A program made the position numbers and the translations under genes. Source: Pseudorhodobacter turbinis (GTDB lineage: Bacteria; Pseudomonadota; Alphaproteobacteria; Rhodobacterales; Rhodobacteraceae). Taken from it: a DNA stretch of 64,000 nucleotides. The stretch spans positions 248,001-312,000 of the forward strand of contig NZ_CP039964.1 in assembly GCF_005234135.1 (NCBI RefSeq), written 5' to 3'. The notes under the pieces are model-generated. The model was not told the origin of the DNA, searched no databases, and worked only from the letters and a program-made list of their open reading frames with translations. This document shows positions 36,247-44,590 of the stretch, one piece after another (position 1 is the first letter of the stretch; every line of letters begins with the position of its first letter).

Positions 36247-37278
36247 ATGAGACTGTTTGTTGGGTTGGATGTATCGCTGGCAAAGACCGCAATTTGCGTG
36301 ATCAGCGAGCATGGCAAGATCGTGAAAGAAGCGCAGGTCGCCAGTGAACCTGAAGAATTGGTGCGTTGGGCCCGCGAACAGGACGGCACTATTGCCGCCA
36401 TTGGGCTCGAGGCTGGCCCATTGTCTCAATGGTTACATCGCGCAATGAGCGTTGCAGGGCTTGAAGTCGTCCTGATGGAAACCCGCCAGGTAAAAGGCGC
36501 CCTGAAGGCGATGCCAATCAAGACGGACCGGCGGGATGCCGAGGGCATTGCGCGCCTGCTTCACCTTGGCTGGTTCCGGCCCGTTCACTGCAAATCCGTC
36601 TCGGCGCAAGAAGTTCGTGCCGTGCTCGGTGCCCGAAAGGCCATCCAGCAAGGTATGATCGCCCTAGAAATGTCTATGCGTGGGCTGTTGCGGAACTTTG
36701 GGTTGAAAGTTGGTGCTATCTCTCGGGGCAGGTATGAACACCGAATCCGCGAATTGGCGGACGGTAATTCGATGCTGGAGGCCGCGACAGGCCCTATGCT
36801 TCTGGCACGGGCATCCTTGCGAAAGGAGCTGGCGGGATTGGAACGCCTTGTCCGTCAGATGGCTCAGGATGACCCAGTCTGTCGTCGACTTATGTCGATG
36901 CCTGGAGTGGGAGCTGTTGTCGCGCTAACCTACAGATCAGCCGTCGATGATCCCACCCGGTTCACATCTTCCAAGAATGTTGGCCCGTGGGTCGGCATGA
37001 CACCATCACGCAACCAGTCGGGCGAACGCGATGTCTCAGGCGGCATCACCAAGGCAGGTGATGTCAACCTGCGTCGCGCGCTATGTCAGGCTGCGACCGT
37101 GATGTTGCACCGCGGGCGTTCGACCTGGCTGAGAACATGGGCAGCGCAAGTCGCCCGCCGCAGAGGTGGTAAGCGCGCCATGGTCGCGTTAGCCCGGCGC
37201 ATCGGGGTGATCCTGCACCGGATGTGGGTTGATGACACAGACTTTCGATCAGACACTGCCGTGCCCCATGCGGTCTAA
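36247..37278 (+). CDS. IS110/IS1111-family transposase, intact copy
   Basis: A 343-residue recombinase: RuvC-like N-terminal domain (MRLFVGLDVSLAKTAICVIS, IGLEAGPLSQWLHR, IKTDRRDAEGIARLLHLGWF) and the C-terminal Tnp_20 domain with the Ser-containing VGPWVGMTPSRNQSGERDVS and GGITKAGDVNLRRALCQAAT. The long conserved non-coding part lies downstream, which points to the IS1111 branch. These enzymes use a guide RNA to recombine donor and target. The copy at 21793-22864 differs mainly by hairpin element C. Confidence 0.92.
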   Translation: MRLFVGLDVSLAKTAICVISEHGKIVKEAQVASEPEELVRWAREQDGTIAAIGLEAGPLSQWLHRAMSVAGLEVVLMETRQVKGALKAMPIKTDRRDAEGIARLLHLGWFRPVHCKSVSAQEVRAVLGARKAIQQGMIALEMSMRGLLRNFGLKVGAISRGRYEHRIRELADGNSMLEAATGPMLLARASLRKELAGLERLVRQMAQDDPVCRRLMSMPGVGAVVALTYRSAVDDPTRFTSSKNVGPWVGMTPSRNQSGERDVSGGITKAGDVNLRRALCQAATVMLHRGRSTWLRTWAAQVARRRGGKRAMVALARRIGVILHRMWVDDTDFRSDTAVPHAV

Positions 37279-37284
37279 AAAATT

Positions 37285-37600
37285 GCTTTTCCTGCCGTCA
37301 CGCGCCTGACTGCAGGCCTTCGAGGTCCCCTAGGGACGTGGTTCCGATGATGCCGTGCTCCGGACTGTTGCCGACCAACATCGAGCACGCCTATGAGATG
37401 GGCACATCGGAATTGCATTTGAACCAGCATCATGTTGGTAGCCATCGCGCTGACCACGGACCGAAGCATGCACCCGGGGTGATCTCAAAAGAAGGCTGTG
37501 GCGAAAGCAGAACGGCTCAGAAAACAACTGTCATCAAATCCGCAACTATGCGGCCGGATGCGTATGTCAAAAAGCACTTGACTGAGACGTCCCCGTTACC
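37285..37600 (+). ncRNA. Candidate guide-RNA region of the IS1111-type element, copy 2
   Basis: About 315 bases after the transposase stop, conserved with 21470-21790 although there is no credible gene. Inferred to encode the element's bridge/seek RNA because IS1111-group elements place it downstream; the RNA and its folding were not examined. Confidence 0.3.
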
Positions 37601-38333
37601 GAAGTCTGGAGCCTAACGTGCGTTGCTCAAGGGCAATATCATAGATGCCGCTTTGATAGTCGATCAGCGTATCAAATGCGGAAATTGCCTCCGCAGCGTC
37701 GCGCACCAGAATCGCCGAAAAAACCTGCCGCTGCATTGCCACCACCTTGTCGCGCTGGCGGAATGGGAAAGAGATCATATTCGCTGCCGGAATCAGCGCC
37801 TCGTTCACCATGACCATGACGAGACGCAACAAAGAATTCGGACAGGCCGCTGCAACCGCCTGATGAAACTCTACCTCCAGCCGACAGAAATCTTCATCCG
37901 AGATCTCTGTGTGGTCCAATTCGAGGAGGGCTGCCTCGATTCGCTTGTGATCCTCTCGCTCCGCATGTTCACAAGCGGCCGCGATGCTCAGTCGGCCAAG
38001 ACTGCGCCGCGCACCGACAATATCGGCAAGCCCAACTGCCCCAAGCGAGACTAGCCAGTTTGTCGTTTCGTGTAAGGTCTGTGCTGCGATGTCCAGTGAT
38101 GGCGGACTGACGAAAACTCCGCCCTTCGGTCCGCGTTTTGACTGGATCAGCTTTTTTGCCGCCAAGATCTTCATCGCCTCGCGCACTGTCGGTTGCGAAA
38201 CTGAAAAACGCTCGGCCAACTCGACTTCCGAGGGCAGGCGCTGCGCCGCAGAAAGGCGGCCCTGCATGATGGAATCCTGAATATTTTTGGCGATCTGTCG
38301 GGCTAGGCCCTGGTTGCGGTCGATTTCACTCAT
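37596..38333 (-). CDS. GntR/FadR-type regulator, C-terminus replaced by IS sequence
   Basis: A winged-helix GntR N-terminus (GRLSAAQRLPSEVELAERFS, VSQPTVREAMKILAAKKLIQ) and an FCD ligand domain (ARRSLGRLSIAAACEHAERE, EVEFHQAVAAACPNSLLRLV with metal-site-type residues). The last residues LGSRLR and the stop are encoded by the end of the adjacent IS5 composite, so the native tail is lost; most of the FCD domain is still present. I chose the ATG at 38333 because GGAG lies about 11 bases upstream; two earlier ATGs are too close to or ahead of it. Its target operon is unknown. Confidence 0.8.
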   Translation of the reverse strand: MSEIDRNQGLARQIAKNIQDSIMQGRLSAAQRLPSEVELAERFSVSQPTVREAMKILAAKKLIQSKRGPKGGVFVSPPSLDIAAQTLHETTNWLVSLGAVGLADIVGARRSLGRLSIAAACEHAEREDHKRIEAALLELDHTEISDEDFCRLEVEFHQAVAAACPNSLLRLVMVMVNEALIPAANMISFPFRQRDKVVAMQRQVFSAILVRDAAEAISAFDTLIDYQSGIYDIALEQRTLGSRLR

Positions 38334-38529
38334 GCCGGACATTCTCCTATACTTACCGCGATCTTTTGACATAATTATTTATTTAAATATAGAATTATCG
38401 ACACGCTACTTAAAGCGGTGCAAGGTTTGAACCTAAGCATTCCAGCGCGGACAATCACATACCCGCTCGGCGATCGCCGTTTTTCATGGCAAGATAGGTT
38501 CTGGGGGATATTCGGAACGGAGGGCGGCC

Positions 38530-39200
38530 ATGCTGATCCAGCTTCTTAAGCTAGCAACGACAACGCCGAAAGTTCGAGCCGCGATGTAAGCCAGCAGTGA
38601 GGCTGCATCGGTTCTGGCTGAACGGTTCGACACGACCGTACAGACGGCATATATATGGCGGTATCGCGACAGCATCCATTATCGCAGCTACACTCCCTAC
38701 CAATTGCAGGCGCCACTAACTCCGCGTCGCGGTCATCCGTCGCAAGACGCTTCTCGTATCTCTCGATGACTTGTTTGCTGTGGTCCGGGAGTTTCGGAAC
38801 CCGAATGCTTCGGGCTTTGGGCTGAAACGCTGTCTGCGGCGGCATGGGGTGGGCAATTTACGTGCCCTGATGACGAAAGAACCATGGGTTAATCATGCGG
38901 TCTTGAAATCCTGCGAGCCCAGATATTTGCACGTGGACGTCAAGTATCTGGCTCAAATGGCTGATGAAGCCCTCAGACGTTACCTGTTTGTCGCCATCGA
39001 CCGCGCAACGTGCCGGGACTTCATCGGCATCTACTGGCCCAAGACAGCAGCCAGTGCCCGTCGGTTCCTGCGCGATACGGATACGCACCATACTTACCGA
39101 GAACTGCTAGAACTTCCCCGATCGCCTATTTGGCCTGCGCAAGCGCGCGGACGCGGACAGACACAAGCTAAATGTATCATGCAGGGGCTGGGCATAGATC
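38530..39200 (+). pseudogene. IS481-family transposase remnant
   Basis: Broken frames give LLKLATTTPKVRAAM, AERFDTTVQTAYIWRYRDSI, then LKRCLRRHGVGNLRALMTKE, EPRYLHVDVKYLAQMADEAL, RRYLFVAIDRATCRDFIGIY and SARRFLRDT, in the order of IS481 transposases (the HIDVKYLPQ and LFVAIDRATR segments are characteristic). Frameshifts and deletions throughout; the last catalytic region is absent. Confidence 0.75.
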
Positions 39201-39359
39201 ATGGCTATCTTGACGCAGGCGGAGGGCGCTATGCTTTCAGGACGTCAGCTTAGATCAAATCACCCTATTTGGACCTTTGGCCGTTGACGTCACACAGCCT
39301 GACCCGACAGTGATTATACCGGGGTCAGGAGAACCGCAATTTAGTCGGATTGGCATTCG

Positions 39360-41015
39360 CTATTCGTTGGTTTCGACGAGTTCAACCGCGCGCGCCCGCA
39401 AAACAAATTTCTGAATTTTCCCTGTCGATGTTTTTGGCAGGTCATCAAACACCACGCGTGCGGGGCATTTGTAAGATGCTAGCTTGGAGCGGCAATGTTC
39501 GATGATTGAGGCCTCTGATATGTCGTGACCCTCGCGTAATTCTATGAAAGCGCAGGGTCTTTCCCCCCATGTCGGATCGGGCATCGCCACGACTGAACAC
39601 ATCGCCACCGCCGGGTGCTTATAGAGTGCGTCTTCCACCTCGATGGACGAAATATTCTCGCCGCCTGAGATGATGATGTCTTTTGATCGATCCTTTAGCT
39701 GGATGTAGCCATCGGCATGGATCACTCCCAGATCACCTGAATGGAACCATCCTCCGGCGAATGCCTCTGCCGTGGCCGTCTGGTTCTTAAGATAGCCCTT
39801 CATCACCACATTACCACGAAACATCACCTCACCCAATGTTTCGCCATCAGCCGGAACGGGCTGCATGGATTCGGGGTCAAGCACGGTCAGATCGGAGAGT
39901 GAGAGATAGCGAACGCCCTGACGCGCTTTGTGGGCGGCTTGCTCGGCAGGGGGGAGGGCATCCCAATCGGTGTGCCATTCATTCACCACAGTCGGCCCAT
40001 AGGTTTCGGTCAGGCCATAGAGGTGTTGGACATGAAATCCCGCTTGCGCCATCGATTGAAGCACCGCTTCTGGCGGTGGGGCTGCCGCAGTATTGAAAAC
40101 GACCCGGTGGGGTAGGGGCCGTTGCTCTGCCTCTGGGGCGTTCAGCAGTGTAGACATGACAATAGGGGCGCCGCAAAGATGGGTGATGCCATGGTCAGCG
40201 ATTGCGGCATAAATTGCCCCTGCGCGCACCCAACGTAGGCAAACATGCGTGCCTGCCTGTACCGCAACGGTCCAGCTGAAACTCCATCCATTGCAATGAA
40301 ACATGGGGAGGGTCCAAAGGTAAACGGGATGTTTTCCCATTTCGCCATGGATTACATTGTTCAAAGCCATCAAGGCTGCGCCGCGATGGTGATAGACAAC
40401 GCCCTTTGGGTTACCCGTGGTGCCTGAGGTGTAATTCAGGCTGATGGCGTCCCATTCGTCCGCAGGCATGGTTCCCTTGAAGTCCGGGTCGCCAGAGGCA
40501 AGCAGTTCGGCATAGTCCAACGAGCCGATGGCCGCGCCTTTTGGATGGGGCGCGTCATCGGGATACTCAAGATCATCATAGTCAATGACCAAAGGATTAA
40601 CGCTCGCCATTGCCAATGCTTCGGCCATAACTGTCGAAAATTCACGATCAACGATTATCACTTTTGTTTCAGCGTGATCCAGTTGGAACGCAATGGTTGC
40701 TGCATCTGATCGGGTGTTCAGCGCATGCAGCACCGCGCCATTTGCAAGCGAAATACCGTAATGGGCATGAATCATCGGTGGAGTGTTTGACAGCATTACT
40801 GTCACAGTGTCGCCGCGCTGCACCCCATGCGCCACAAGCGATGATGCCAAACGGCAGCAATCTTGCCAAAGCTGGGAATAGCTTGAGCGTGCATTGCCAT
40901 GGATCACCGCTGTGTGGTCTGGATAGGTGCGGGCAGCCCGCTCCAGATAAGATATTGGCGTCATAGGTTGGTAGTTTGCGGTGCAACGCACCAGTCCATC
41001 ATCGTATTTACTCAT
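39360..41015 (-). CDS. AMP-dependent acyl-CoA synthetase
   Basis: A 551-residue ANL-superfamily ligase: LNYTSGTTGNPKGVVYHHRG is the AMP/phosphate loop, HLYGLTETYGP the adenine motif, GWFHSGDLGVIHADGYIQLK and DRSKDIIISGGENISSIEVE the hinge, and PKTSTGKIQKF ends with the catalytic Lys. It activates a carboxylate to its CoA thioester via the acyl-adenylate. It is the last gene of the CoA-transferase/CaiB operon. Similar roseobacter proteins include medium-chain and methylmercaptopropionate-type ligases, but the substrate cannot be set from sequence. Confidence 0.9.
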   Translation of the reverse strand: MSKYDDGLVRCTANYQPMTPISYLERAARTYPDHTAVIHGNARSSYSQLWQDCCRLASSLVAHGVQRGDTVTVMLSNTPPMIHAHYGISLANGAVLHALNTRSDAATIAFQLDHAETKVIIVDREFSTVMAEALAMASVNPLVIDYDDLEYPDDAPHPKGAAIGSLDYAELLASGDPDFKGTMPADEWDAISLNYTSGTTGNPKGVVYHHRGAALMALNNVIHGEMGKHPVYLWTLPMFHCNGWSFSWTVAVQAGTHVCLRWVRAGAIYAAIADHGITHLCGAPIVMSTLLNAPEAEQRPLPHRVVFNTAAAPPPEAVLQSMAQAGFHVQHLYGLTETYGPTVVNEWHTDWDALPPAEQAAHKARQGVRYLSLSDLTVLDPESMQPVPADGETLGEVMFRGNVVMKGYLKNQTATAEAFAGGWFHSGDLGVIHADGYIQLKDRSKDIIISGGENISSIEVEDALYKHPAVAMCSVVAMPDPTWGERPCAFIELREGHDISEASIIEHCRSKLASYKCPARVVFDDLPKTSTGKIQKFVLRARAVELVETNE

Positions 41016-41059
41016 CAGCGTCCCTTTAACTTGGCAGATCGCTTAGGGTTGGGAAGGTG

Positions 41060-41455
41060 TTAACCACCGCGCACCGCCCGCTCAGCAACAGGATTTCCGG
41101 CTTTCTTCCACTCGTTAAACCCCCCAAGCAGGCTACGCGCATCTAAGCCCATTTCTTGTGCAACCTTGGCAGCAAGGAGGGATCGCCAACCTGAGGCGCA
41201 ATAAAAGACATAGGTTTTTGCCTCAGAAAAGCGAGGCTTGTGATAGGGGCTTTCAGGGTCGATCCAGAACTCAAGCATGCCACGTGGTGCGTGGAATGCG
41301 TCGGGGATCATGCCCTCACGCTCCAACTCACGCGGGTCGCGTATATCAACCATGACGACACTGTCATTTTGGAACTGCACAGCCATTTCATCGCTGGTGA
41401 CAGATTTGATTACCGCCTCGGCCTCGGCAAGAAGATGTTTGTATCCTTTGGCCAT
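41060..41455 (-). CDS. Rhodanese-like sulfurtransferase
   Basis: A 131-residue single rhodanese domain: VVMVDIRDPRELEREGMIPD at the N-terminal CH2A-type motif and the active-site loop CASGWRS with the catalytic Cys, then AAKVAQEMGLDARSLLGGFN and EWKKAG. It may carry a persulfide sulfur or have a detoxifying role. It lies three bases downstream of the AhpD-like gene, in the same operon. Confidence 0.88.
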   Translation of the reverse strand: MAKGYKHLLAEAEAVIKSVTSDEMAVQFQNDSVVMVDIRDPRELEREGMIPDAFHAPRGMLEFWIDPESPYHKPRFSEAKTYVFYCASGWRSLLAAKVAQEMGLDARSLLGGFNEWKKAGNPVAERAVRGG

Positions 41456-41458
41456 CGA

Positions 41459-42028
41459 TTATCGCCCCATCCCATAGAACTCGTCGTTTGGACGCATGCT
41501 CGTGACATTTGCCAACCGGTTTGACATGCCAAAGAACGCGGAAATAGCAGCAATATCCCAGATGTCATCTTCATTAAAGCCGTGTGATTTCAACTCGGCC
41601 ATGTCGGCGTCATGCACTTCATAAGCGCGGGTGGATACCTTCATCCCAAAGTCAATCATCGCGATTTGCCGGGGCGTGATATCGGCTTTGCGATAGTTAA
41701 TGGCCACTTGATCGGCAATTTGTGGATTTTTGGCGCGGATGCGCAGAATGGCCCCATGTGCGACAACACAATATTGGCATTGATTGATGTTCGACGTGGC
41801 GACTACGATCATTTCTCGCTCTGCTTTGGTCAGATTGCCGGGCTTGTCCATCAGCGCGTCGTGATAGGCAAAAAAGGCACGAAATTCATCAGGCCGGTGC
41901 GCCAAGGTCAAAAACACATTTGGGATAAATCCAGACTTTTCCTGAACAGCCAGAATGCGGTCCCGAATGTCCTCGGGCATGTCCTCTATTTTGGGTATCT
42001 GAAAGCGGCTGATTGCGGGGGTGGCCAT
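41459..42028 (-). CDS. AhpD/carboxymuconolactone-decarboxylase-like peroxidase-related protein
   Basis: A 189-residue alpha-helical protein with the redox motif NINQCQYCVVAHGAILR (CxxC followed by His) of AhpD-like alkylhydroperoxidases, and FFAYHDALMDKPGNLTKAER before it. Such peroxidase-related proteins probably reduce peroxides or act as thiol relays; physiological role here unknown. The stop of the upstream gene is three bases before its start. Confidence 0.85.
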   Translation of the reverse strand: MATPAISRFQIPKIEDMPEDIRDRILAVQEKSGFIPNVFLTLAHRPDEFRAFFAYHDALMDKPGNLTKAEREMIVVATSNINQCQYCVVAHGAILRIRAKNPQIADQVAINYRKADITPRQIAMIDFGMKVSTRAYEVHDADMAELKSHGFNEDDIWDIAAISAFFGMSNRLANVTSMRPNDEFYGMGR

Positions 42029-42030
42029 GG

Positions 42031-42591
42031 TTAAAGTCCTTTTTCGAGGGGCAGTATCTCTGCCAGTTTCGCTTGATAGGATTGGATCGGATCTAGCACC
42101 TCACCGCTATAGGGCTCTATATGCACAAGGCAGGTATGGGCCGAACAGCCATGAACCAAGGCCGAGGTGGCGATGTCCAAGATGAGGACATTCGGTTTTT
42201 CCGAAGTGTCCAGCACGCTGTTGCCTATGGGCGTCAACCAAGTGCCAGTTTGTAAGATCGCTACGCCTTGCGCAACCGTGTCTGTAACCCAAGCTGTTGC
42301 TAGACAAACGCCCTGCGCGTTCCAAAGATGAACAGTTTGACCGTCCGCCACGCTGCGCGACTTGGCGTCCGCGGGGTGCAATCGCACTTGTTCATGCCCG
42401 AAAAATTCGCCGATTGGTAAGCTGCTGTCATCTTTCGTCGATTTCACCTTCATTGACCAATCGCGTTCCATTTGGCTGAATTCCAGCGCCTGATTGGGAA
42501 GGCGCTTGCGCAGAGCGCCCTCAAAAAAAGCAGGTTTCATAAAGCCGTCACCGATGATGCCAACGGAAAGTGATTTGATTTGGGTGTTCAT
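42031..42591 (-). CDS. Chimeric ORF: dehydrogenase-like N-terminus fused to a molybdopterin-binding C-terminal domain
   Basis: An uninterrupted 186-residue frame. Residues 1-46 (SVGIIGDGFMKPAFFEGALR) resemble the start of a D-2-hydroxyacid dehydrogenase. Residues about 60-175 (EFFGHEQVRLHPADAKSRSV, ADGQTVHLWNAQGVCLATAW, VLILDIATSALVHGCSAH) match the C-terminal bis-MGD dinucleotide-binding domain of TorA/DMSO-reductase-type enzymes, whose other 600 residues are missing. The pieces come from two different families, so it is probably a deletion fusion that has kept its frame rather than a working enzyme. It sits within an operon, cotranscribed with CaiB (10 bases away). Confidence 0.7.
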   Translation of the reverse strand: MNTQIKSLSVGIIGDGFMKPAFFEGALRKRLPNQALEFSQMERDWSMKVKSTKDDSSLPIGEFFGHEQVRLHPADAKSRSVADGQTVHLWNAQGVCLATAWVTDTVAQGVAILQTGTWLTPIGNSVLDTSEKPNVLILDIATSALVHGCSAHTCLVHIEPYSGEVLDPIQSYQAKLAEILPLEKGL

Positions 42592-42601
42592 TCACACTAC
42601 C

Positions 42602-43798
42602 TCAAGCGCGTTTGTTAGGTGTGTTGGGTGAAAGGCCAGGCAGCACATCGCGGTATTGTTCCGTGCCAAGAGAGTGCTCACTCAAAACTTCCGTGGTGTG
42701 TTGCGCAAACTGTGGTGGCGCGCGGCGGTAGCTCGCCGGTGTGCGGGATAGCTTGATTGGGCTACCCGTGCCACGATACTCGCCAATGTCGACGACCATT
42801 TCGCGGTGAACCGTGTGTGGATCGGCCACCACTTGGTCAAGGCTGCGTACCGCACCACATGGGACACCGGCTTTGATCAATAGGTCAGCCAATTCGCTAC
42901 AGTCGAACGCGGCCAAGGCGGCCTCTAATTCAACCTTCAAAGCATCTCGGTTAATGTTACGTTGGCCGTTAGAGATGAAGCGTTGGTCGTCGGGCAGGTC
43001 CGGACGGCCAATCAATTTGCACAGAGTCGTAAATTGGCGATGATTGCCAACCGCCAGAAAAATCGGATCGGTTCTGGTCGCAAAGGTATCATAAGGGCAG
43101 ATATTCGGATGGGCATTGCCAGATGGCGCTGCCACCTTGCCCGAAAGGTAATAGTTTGGAAGATGCGGATGAAGTAGCGACACGCCACAATCATATAGGC
43201 TAGCTTCTACAAACTGACCCTCGCCACTTTGCGCACGTTCATTGAGGGCCATCAAAATGCCAATGGTCACATTCAACCCCGTCACCATATCAACCACTGG
43301 CAACCCAACGCGAAGCGGTTGGCCGCCCTGTTCGCCATTCACGCTCATGATGCCACAGACGGCTTGAATGGCGGCATCATAGCCGGGCATCCCACCCATT
43401 GGACCATCCGCACCAAAACCCGAAACGCGGGCATGGATCAGTTTCGGAAACCGCTTTGAAAGCTCGTCATACCCAAGCCCCCAACGCTCCAATGTGCCAG
43501 TTTTGAAGTTTTCAAGAAAAACATCTGCCCCGGTAAGCAATTCAAGCAAAAGCTCTCGCCCGGCCTCTTTCGAAAAGTCGACGGCAATGCCGCGTTTGTT
43601 GCGGTTCAAGCCCAAAAAGTAGCTCGCCGCGTCATCCAGAAAAGGCGGCCCCCAACCGCGGGTTTCATCTCCGGCAGGTGGTTCCACTTTGATGACGTCA
43701 GCGCCATGATCTGCCAATATTTGGCCAGCATAGGGGCCGCCAAGCACGCGGCTGGCGTCGATAACCTTGAGGTTTGCAAGAGAGCCGGGTTGCAACAT
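42602..43798 (-). CDS. CaiB/BaiF-family CoA-transferase (class III)
   Basis: A 398-residue transferase: VIDASRVLGGPYAGQILADH at the N-terminus, KVEPPAGDETRGWGPPFLDD, SYFLGLNRNKRGIAVDFSKE, and LPVVDMVTGLNVTIGILMAL with the catalytic Asp in VDMVTG. Moves CoA between organic acids. Length is normal. Next to a second, class I CoA-transferase and an acyl-CoA synthetase, it points to degradation of an organic acid through CoA thioesters. AAAGGA precedes the ATG. Confidence 0.92.
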   Translation of the reverse strand: MLQPGSLANLKVIDASRVLGGPYAGQILADHGADVIKVEPPAGDETRGWGPPFLDDAASYFLGLNRNKRGIAVDFSKEAGRELLLELLTGADVFLENFKTGTLERWGLGYDELSKRFPKLIHARVSGFGADGPMGGMPGYDAAIQAVCGIMSVNGEQGGQPLRVGLPVVDMVTGLNVTIGILMALNERAQSGEGQFVEASLYDCGVSLLHPHLPNYYLSGKVAAPSGNAHPNICPYDTFATRTDPIFLAVGNHRQFTTLCKLIGRPDLPDDQRFISNGQRNINRDALKVELEAALAAFDCSELADLLIKAGVPCGAVRSLDQVVADPHTVHREMVVDIGEYRGTGSPIKLSRTPASYRRAPPQFAQHTTEVLSEHSLGTEQYRDVLPGLSPNTPNKRA

Positions 43799-43837
43799 AA
43801 AGGATTCCTTTGTTCAGGATAAATGCGCAATCTGCAT

Positions 43838-44590
43838 CTAGTATTGATCCGCCAAATCGCTCTGCCAGCTTTCGGCAAAGGCGGGATATGTTTCTTTCAG
43901 TTCGTCCATGACGCGGCCACGCAGCAGTGCCAATGTGGCTGTGTCGGGGGCAGGGGTAACAGAAGGCTGGTCTTGATGATCGAAGTCAAATCCGGTTGCC
44001 GCAATCAGATCTCGTAGATCTTGACCTGGATGAATGCTTTCCAGTTTGAAGCCCGGCTTGGCCTTGTCAAAGCTGAACATAGCCTTGCTGGTAAGCAACG
44101 CGACTGGACCGCCGGGGCGATAGACCTCCGGTGGGCTAATTCCGGGGGCGGAAATGAAGTCGACTTCATCGACAAAGACACGGGGCGTGTGTTCTTCGCG
44201 GAACAAAATGACGCGTGGAACAGTGAAATAGAGATAGGCCGACCCGAAGGAACCAGGCCAACGCACAGTGCTTTGCGGATATTCGCCAACTCCGACCAAG
44301 TTGATGTTCGCATGCTTGTCGATCTGCCCGCCGCCAAGGAAAAAGGCATCTAGCCGTCCTTGACCCGCGGAGTCGAAAAGTTCCGTCGACCCGTTGGTGA
44401 AAAAATTGTGCTCGACTGAACCCAGTATGGACAGCCTAACTTTCCGTTTCCCTTCATCTAGGGCGCGGCGTAGCATGGATCCCGCTGCGGGGATCGGCGA
44501 GGATGCCCCGACAGCCACATGGCGCACACCGTCCAAGAGTTGGGCAATGGTGAACATCAGGATTTCACGAGGGAGGGGGGCAGGGATCAT
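43838..44590 (-). CDS. Class I CoA-transferase, beta subunit (GctB/IpdB type)
   Basis: A 250-residue subunit: VRHVAVGASSPIPAAGSMLR, ILGSVEHNFFTNGSTELFDS, GGGQIDKHANINLVGVGEYP and FISAPGISPP. In glutaconate-CoA-transferase-type enzymes the beta subunit completes the active site with the alpha subunit; here the specific acid is unknown. Its ATG overlaps the alpha-subunit stop (ATGA) and is preceded by GAGG, so the two are coupled. Confidence 0.87.
   Translation of the reverse strand: MIPAPLPREILMFTIAQLLDGVRHVAVGASSPIPAAGSMLRRALDEGKRKVRLSILGSVEHNFFTNGSTELFDSAGQGRLDAFFLGGGQIDKHANINLVGVGEYPQSTVRWPGSFGSAYLYFTVPRVILFREEHTPRVFVDEVDFISAPGISPPEVYRPGGPVALLTSKAMFSFDKAKPGFKLESIHPGQDLRDLIAATGFDFDHQDQPSVTPAPDTATLALLRGRVMDELKETYPAFAESWQSDLADQY

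Larger units (their letters stand above)
35293..37613 (+). mobile_element. Composite: IS5 copy 3 with an IS1111-type element in its end
   Basis: Left IS5 end GGTTCTGGACCCATTGATTT at 35293; right IS5 end split, AAACAATG at 36137 and GTCTGGAGCC at 37604-37613, with about 1.46 kb of IS1111 in between. Both outer flanks carry TA. Nearly the mirror image of 21457-23881. Confidence 0.8.
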
